Below are positions 5,852 to 9,786 of a stretch of 9,786 nucleotides of DNA, one piece after another (position 1 is the stretch's first letter; each line of letters starts with the position of its first letter). The DNA is from an uncultured beta proteobacterium (GTDB taxonomy: Bacteria > Pseudomonadota > Gammaproteobacteria > Burkholderiales > Burkholderiaceae): NCBI GenBank assembly GCA_903938955.1, contig CAJAFJ010000241.1:1-9786 (forward strand), given 5' to 3'. The notes under the pieces are model-generated. The model was given only the letters and a program-made list of their open reading frames with translations, ran no database searches and was not told where the DNA came from. Position numbers and translations under genes: made by a program.

Positions 5852-8836
5852 GGCGGTGAGGTGGCGGTCTGCGGGGTTGCAGACGGCGGCCAGAACCTGT
5901 ATCCAGGGCTGGGGCTCGGTGGTCAGGGTGTCGTTGACCCACTGGCGGTAGTCGTCAAAGACGCGGCCAATTTGCTGGCTGCGGCGCTCGAAGCGGCTAC
6001 GTTTGACGGTTTCGATTTGGCCCTCCAGGCGCAGTTCGAGTTGGACGATCTGCCGTTTTTGCAGTTGCTCTAAATTTAATAGCGTGTCACGCAATCGCAG
6101 TGCGGACTGGGCGGCGAATTGACCTTGAAGCGCGACCATGTTGGCGTGCATGGCGGCCACGGCTTGCGGCAGTGCGGCTTGCAGGCGGGTGGTTGCACTG
6201 GCGAGCGCCTCGGACTGGCCGCGATTGGGCAGGCCGTTGGCGTGCAGACCGGCGCGCTGGGCGAAGGTGTCAAACTGCTCCAGAGTGAAAGGCTCGGCAG
6301 CGCCGTCTTTTTCAACCCGGCAAGCGACTTGCCATTCCACCAGCAGTGGTTGACCTTTGCGGTTGGGCACCAGGCTCATGAGGATGAAGGCTTGCTCGCC
6401 GGGGCGCAGTTTCGCGCTTTGCAGCACGGGCGCGCGGTGGCGGCCAAAGTGGGTGAGCACGCGGTCGCCCAGCCATTCCAGCACCGGGTGCTGGGGCCAG
6501 AGGTAGTGCAGCGCAGGCCAGGTGTCGTCTTCGGCCTTGGCTTGGCGGGCGGTCTCGATCGCGGTGGCCATGCGCAGCGGGTCGGCGCACAAGGCGTAGT
6601 GGTCGTTGGCGGCCTGGGCCTCGCGCGGCAACTGGCGCAGGCGGTCTTGCAGGTCGTGCGGGGCGGTGATGGCGATGATCTGGTCGGTGTCGTTGTGCGT
6701 CCACTGGCACAGCATCTCGGGCTGGTTGATTTGCGTGAGCGCGGTCTTGGTGTAGTGGTAGTCGCCCTTGAACAGGGAAGCGGGCTCGGTGATGTGGCTC
6801 AGGCTGTTGCCGTTGCTCGGGCCGGTGTTGGAGTCTGCTTGTGTGGCCGTGCTGGCTTCGGCAGTGTCATCGCTTGCACCGGCGCCAAAGAGTTTCATCA
6901 TCCAGTCGGCTTCGTTATCGTCGTCAGAGGCGGCAGTCACGTCCAGCGTGGTTTCGACCTGTTCGGGGCTGAGGCCGTCAACCATGAAACCGGTGACTTT
7001 TTCAGCTTCCTTGTCGGGGTCGAACACGTTGAGAAAGGCGGACGGGTCGCCCAGGTTGAAGTTGGCCTGGTCGTCTTTGGTTTGCAGGATTTCAAGAATG
7101 CGCAGGTCGCCCCGGATTTTCTCGGTGACCGCTTCGGTGAACAGGTAGACGATTTGGGGTTGGTGCTTTTGGCCATAACGGTCCACCCGGCCATTGCGCT
7201 GCTGAAACACCATGAGCGACCAGGGCAGATCGAAGTGAACCAGACGGTGACAGAAGTAATGCAGGTTCAGGCCTTCGCTGGCAACGTCGGAGCACAGCAT
7301 TACGCGCAGCGGGTCGTCTTGGCGGCCAAAGCGCTCGACCAGGTCTTGTTGCTCGGTGTCAGTCAGTTGGCCGTGCAGAATTTCGATCTGGTTGGCTTTG
7401 AGTTTGAGGTCGGCGCCCATTTGCTGCTGGAGCCAGCGCAGGGTTTCGATACGCTCGGAGAAGATCACCAACCGGTCGTCGGCGTCGTTCTTTTGCCAGT
7501 TAAAGGCATCGGAGCGGAGGTGGTCGAGCAGGCGCTGGTATTTGCTGAAGGAGGCGGCGCTGGTGTCGCTGGTCAGCACTTGCAACGTGGTCGCCAGTTC
7601 TTGCAGGCCTTGCACTTCGGTGGCTTCATCGGCGGTGGGGCTGGACTTGCCTTGCAGCAGGTCGATGCGTTTGGTGGCGGACTGTAGCGCGGCGGCGGGG
7701 CTGGAGAACAGACCTTTTTGCAGGCCGACGCGTTGCAGCTCTTGCTGTTTACCGGCGTGGTGTTGCCCGCCTTGGGTGAAGGCGACGGCCAGCAGGGCGC
7801 GGTAGGCGGCTTCTTCTTGCGCGCTGGCGTTTTGGCGCAGGCAGGTGGTGATGCGTTCCTGAAAATCTGAGCTGACCTGGTCGCGGATGTCTTTCTTGAA
7901 GCGGCGCACCACCAAGCCCTTGTTTTTGAAGTCGTCCGGGGTGTAGTCGTCCGGGTCTGAAATGGCGGTGGGGTCGAGCAGGCTCATGAGCGAGGCAAAA
8001 CTGCGGGCCGAGCCATCGTGCGGTGTGGCTGACAACAGCATGAGTGTGTCGGAGCGGGTGGCCAGCAAGCGGGCCAGACGGGCACGGCGCGAAACACCTG
8101 ACTCACCTGCCCTGGCCGCCACGTTGTGGCACTCGTCAATGACGATGATGTCCCACCAGGCGTTTTCCAGGTAGTTGCGGTACTCCAGATTGCTCTTGAG
8201 CGTGTCGATGGAAATGATGCTGCGGTCGAAGTGGTTGAACGGGTTGTGGTTGGCCGGGATGCGGTTGCGCACGCGCGCCAAGCCCACGGAATCGAGTCGC
8301 ACCAGGGGAATGGAGAAACGGCTCCACCACTCTTTTTGAAACTGGGTCAGCATGGCTTTTTGCGTGACGACCAGAATGCGCTTGCCCCGGCCGCGCTGGA
8401 TCAGCTCGGTGGCCAGGACGCCTGCTTCAAGCGTTTTACCCAGGCCCACAGCGTCGGCAATCAGGATGCGGGCGCGCGGTTGGCGCAGGGCCTGCAGGGC
8501 GGGGTCAAGCTGGTACGGCACCAGATTCATGACGCCGCGGTGGCCCAGGTGGATGCGGTCGTCGTTGGCGACGCTGCGCCGACGCTGGCTTTCCAGATAG
8601 AGCAAAGTGGCGTTGTAGGTGGGGCTGGTGTCAGCGACCAACTCGGTGGCGGCGGGGTCCAGCACCTCAATGGTGTCTTCCAGCTTGGTGAGGAACAGGG
8701 CCGACTGGCTACGCACCAGGTCCGAAATGCCATCGCAAGTGAGGAGCCAACCGCCATCGGTGGAGGGATCAACGCGGCGGATCAGCCATTCTTCGTCACG
8801 GATGACGGCGCGGGCGCCGGGGGCAAATGGGAGCAT
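5843..8836 (-). CDS. drmD: SNF2/RapA-like superfamily 2 helicase, DrmD-like
   Basis: This is a 997-aa ATP-driven DNA translocase or helicase, expected in the cytoplasm as part of a defence complex with the methyltransferase. From the ATG at 8836 the superfamily 2 motifs are in order: Walker A DAVGLGKT at 128-135, Walker B DECH at 234-237, SATPHDG at 269-275, LVIFSERIETLRWL at 456-469, SDVASEGLNL at 516-525 (motif V) and QRNGRVDRYGQ at 546-556 (motif VI, arginine finger). The lobe order and the RVDRYGQ motif resemble RapA and SNF2 proteins. An acidic, Ser/Thr-rich linker spans about 633-685, and a helical, charged C-terminal segment at about 900-975 could be a coiled coil. The Walker B cysteine is unusual, since relatives mostly have DEAH. 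A TTG directly upstream (8839) is an alternative start; an in-frame TAA at 8855-8857 rules out anything longer. No strong ribosome binding site is visible. Assignment to DrmD is by remembered resemblance plus the adjacent methyltransferase; a generic DISARM/BREX-like helicase is the fallback. Confidence 0.85.
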   Translation of the reverse strand: MLPFAPGARAVIRDEEWLIRRVDPSTDGGWLLTCDGISDLVRSQSALFLTKLEDTIEVLDPAATELVADTSPTYNATLLYLESQRRRSVANDDRIHLGHRGVMNLVPYQLDPALQALRQPRARILIADAVGLGKTLEAGVLATELIQRGRGKRILVVTQKAMLTQFQKEWWSRFSIPLVRLDSVGLARVRNRIPANHNPFNHFDRSIISIDTLKSNLEYRNYLENAWWDIIVIDECHNVAARAGESGVSRRARLARLLATRSDTLMLLSATPHDGSARSFASLMSLLDPTAISDPDDYTPDDFKNKGLVVRRFKKDIRDQVSSDFQERITTCLRQNASAQEEAAYRALLAVAFTQGGQHHAGKQQELQRVGLQKGLFSSPAAALQSATKRIDLLQGKSSPTADEATEVQGLQELATTLQVLTSDTSAASFSKYQRLLDHLRSDAFNWQKNDADDRLVIFSERIETLRWLQQQMGADLKLKANQIEILHGQLTDTEQQDLVERFGRQDDPLRVMLCSDVASEGLNLHYFCHRLVHFDLPWSLMVFQQRNGRVDRYGQKHQPQIVYLFTEAVTEKIRGDLRILEILQTKDDQANFNLGDPSAFLNVFDPDKEAEKVTGFMVDGLSPEQVETTLDVTAASDDDNEADWMMKLFGAGASDDTAEASTATQADSNTGPSNGNSLSHITEPASLFKGDYHYTKTALTQINQPEMLCQWTHNDTDQIIAITAPHDLQDRLRQLPREAQAANDHYALCADPLRMATAIETARQAKAEDDTWPALHYLWPQHPVLEWLGDRVLTHFGRHRAPVLQSAKLRPGEQAFILMSLVPNRKGQPLLVEWQVACRVEKDGAAEPFTLEQFDTFAQRAGLHANGLPNRGQSEALASATTRLQAALPQAVAAMHANMVALQGQFAAQSALRLRDTLLNLEQLQKRQIVQLELRLEGQIETVKRSRFERRSQQIGRVFDDYRQWVNDTLTTEPQPWIQVLAAVCNPADRHLTAGA

Positions 8837-8869
8837 CAATTTGGGGTCATTTTCTTAATCGCGCAGCGC
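8836..8869 (-). promoter_or_regulatory. Regulator-helicase junction with a four-codon mini-ORF
   Basis: Between the WYL gene stop (8870-8872) and the helicase ATG there are 33 bases. On the minus strand an ATG at 8850 opens a four-codon frame (MTPN) whose TGA overlaps the helicase ATG as TGATG. A moderately purine-rich AAGAAA sits just before that ATG, while the helicase ATG itself has no clear ribosome binding site. Reinitiation from this mini-frame is possible; it could also be chance. No promoter or terminator is evident, which fits read-through from the regulator gene. Confidence 0.3.
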
Positions 8870-9786
8870 TCAAACATACTTGGCAGCGGCTTCCAAAAAA
8901 CTGTGCTGCACTTTGGCGCGCAAGGCGGGTGGCGCGAGGACCTGCACATCAGCGCCAAAACGCATGATGTCGCCGATCAATTCGCGGTCATCAGAATAGG
9001 GAAATGACAGCAGGTAGCTGCCATCAGCCTCGGTAGCGCTTTCCTGCATCGGGTGCCAGGTTTCGCCGGCCACCCAGCGCGCACGTTCGGGTGTGAACTT
9101 GAGCTTGGCCCAGGCTTGGGCAGCACCATTAAAAATGCCGTAGCCGGTGCCAACGGCCTGGTCGATATTCTTGGCGGTGACTTCTTTGGCTGCAGCCTCC
9201 TGCACTTCCAACCGGCTGATGGCATCAATGCTGAAGCTGCGAACGTCGTCGCGCAAGTGGCACCAAGCATCGAGATACCAGTTATCCCGGTAGTGCACCA
9301 GGCGCTGCGGGGACACGTCGCGCTCGGTGGTGATGCCATTTTGACGGTTGAAATGCCAGATTTTGAGGCGCTTGCGGGCCATGGTGGCCGCTGCCACCAC
9401 CTCAAACGACTTGGCAATGACGGTGCGTTTGCCCGCATGGACGATGCGGATTCGTTTGGCAACGTCTTCACCAGCTAGGCCATGCTTATCCATCAACTGG
9501 GTCAGGCGCTCTTGCAGGGGGCGCAGCTTGGTACCCAAAAGGCCGGGCTGCAACTGTTCAAGAAGCTGCTGGATGGTGACCAAGGCCAGAATTTCGCCCT
9601 GGCTAAACCACAGGCCTGGCAACTCGCTGTCAGCGTGGTTGGGGTCGAGTGTGTAGCCGCCAAGTTCCCGGTTGAATTCAATGGGCACATGCAGTTGATC
9701 GCGCAATTTGGCGATGTCACGCTTGAGGGTTGCGCGAGAGACTTCCTGCGCCGCCATCAGATCTTCGACAGAGATAGCTCTGCGAC
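8870..9786 (-). CDS. WYL-domain transcriptional regulator (N-terminus beyond the right edge)
   Basis: The frame is open to the right edge, giving 304 residues in the window. The first ATG (9757) is internal, because the codons before it (RAISVEDL) continue a winged helix-turn-helix that runs on as MAAQEVSRATLKRDIAKLRD. Counting from that Met, the WYL domain spans about 115-190, with VSPQRLVHYRDNWYLDAWC at 148-166 and the WYL residues at 160-162. A WCX-type C-terminal domain follows (LKFTPERARWVAGETWHP at 219-236; FPYSDDRELIGDIMRFGADV at 252-271). WYL domains bind ligands, often nucleic-acid derived, and relatives such as BrxR and CapW repress the defence operon they head. Here the gene precedes the helicase by about 30 bp on the same strand, so autoregulation of the whole operon is the natural inference. 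Its operator would be to the right, outside the window. Family certain; defence role inferred from context. Confidence 0.92.
   Translation of the reverse strand, partial: RRAISVEDLMAAQEVSRATLKRDIAKLRDQLHVPIEFNRELGGYTLDPNHADSELPGLWFSQGEILALVTIQQLLEQLQPGLLGTKLRPLQERLTQLMDKHGLAGEDVAKRIRIVHAGKRTVIAKSFEVVAAATMARKRLKIWHFNRQNGITTERDVSPQRLVHYRDNWYLDAWCHLRDDVRSFSIDAISRLEVQEAAAKEVTAKNIDQAVGTGYGIFNGAAQAWAKLKFTPERARWVAGETWHPMQESATEADGSYLLSFPYSDDRELIGDIMRFGADVQVLAPPALRAKVQHSFLEAAAKYV

Noticed and set aside
6119..7687. 522-codon plus-strand open frame opposite the helicase
   Set aside because: Gly/Val-rich shadow of a high-GC gene; the opposite frame has the complete helicase motif set.
551..8836. BREX locus (PglX plus helicase)
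   Set aside because: No brxC, pglZ or brxA in the window, and the helicase precedes the methyltransferase; not excluded for the flanks, but DISARM-like fits better.
551..8836. Type I restriction system (HsdR/HsdM)
   Set aside because: The methyltransferase is Eco57I-like and far larger than HsdM, there is no HsdS, and the helicase is RapA/SNF2-like without a visible nuclease motif.
9755..9757. ATG at 9757 as the true start of the WYL gene
   Set aside because: In-frame codons upstream continue the helix-turn-helix, so the start lies outside the window.

Overview
The window carries four genes, all on the minus strand, so transcription runs from the right edge to the left. The base composition is GC-rich, about 65-68% in the parts of the big genes I counted by hand. 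Protein sequence style and two short-repeat families suggest a betaproteobacterium, most likely a member of the Burkholderiales/Comamonadaceae. That placement rests on remembered family resemblance, not on a search.

In transcription order the genes are: (1) a WYL-domain transcriptional regulator whose N-terminus lies beyond the right edge; (2) an about 1000-residue SNF2/RapA-like superfamily 2 helicase resembling DrmD of class I DISARM; (3) a very large (1762 aa) Eco57I-like N6-adenine DNA methyltransferase resembling DrmMI; (4) the first 155 residues of a RhuM-family protein that runs off the left edge. Spacing is 30-33 bp between genes 1 and 2, 3 bp between 2 and 3, and 83 bp between 3 and 4. 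Genes 1-3 therefore look like one operon with the regulator first.

The best interpretation is the front half of an anti-phage island. WYL proteins such as BrxR and CapW repress defence operons, and a drmD-drmMI pair is the class-specific half of class I DISARM. The DISARM core genes drmA, drmB and drmC are not in the window. If the call is right they should lie to the left of the RhuM gene, or the locus is a reduced or derived system. The methyltransferase would mark host DNA, while the helicase would take part in recognising or processing unmarked DNA.

The most unusual structure is in and around the methyltransferase gene. It contains two in-frame copies of a GGAGAG-type hairpin repeat, which encode PLPPGEGGGEG and PLPLGEGRGEG. 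It also contains one in-frame copy of a second repeat family (conserved ends TAGCTGCYCACGC and GGGCTRGAGG, 11 nt apart). The second copy of that family fills the gap between the methyltransferase and the RhuM gene. The C-terminal part of the methyltransferase is clearly poorer in GC than the rest, as expected if its recognition region was exchanged. The RhuM gene contains a perfect 25-nt palindrome inside its coding sequence.

No tRNA, rRNA, CRISPR array, transposase or convincing plus-strand gene was seen. There is no stretch of more than 300 bases without a gene.
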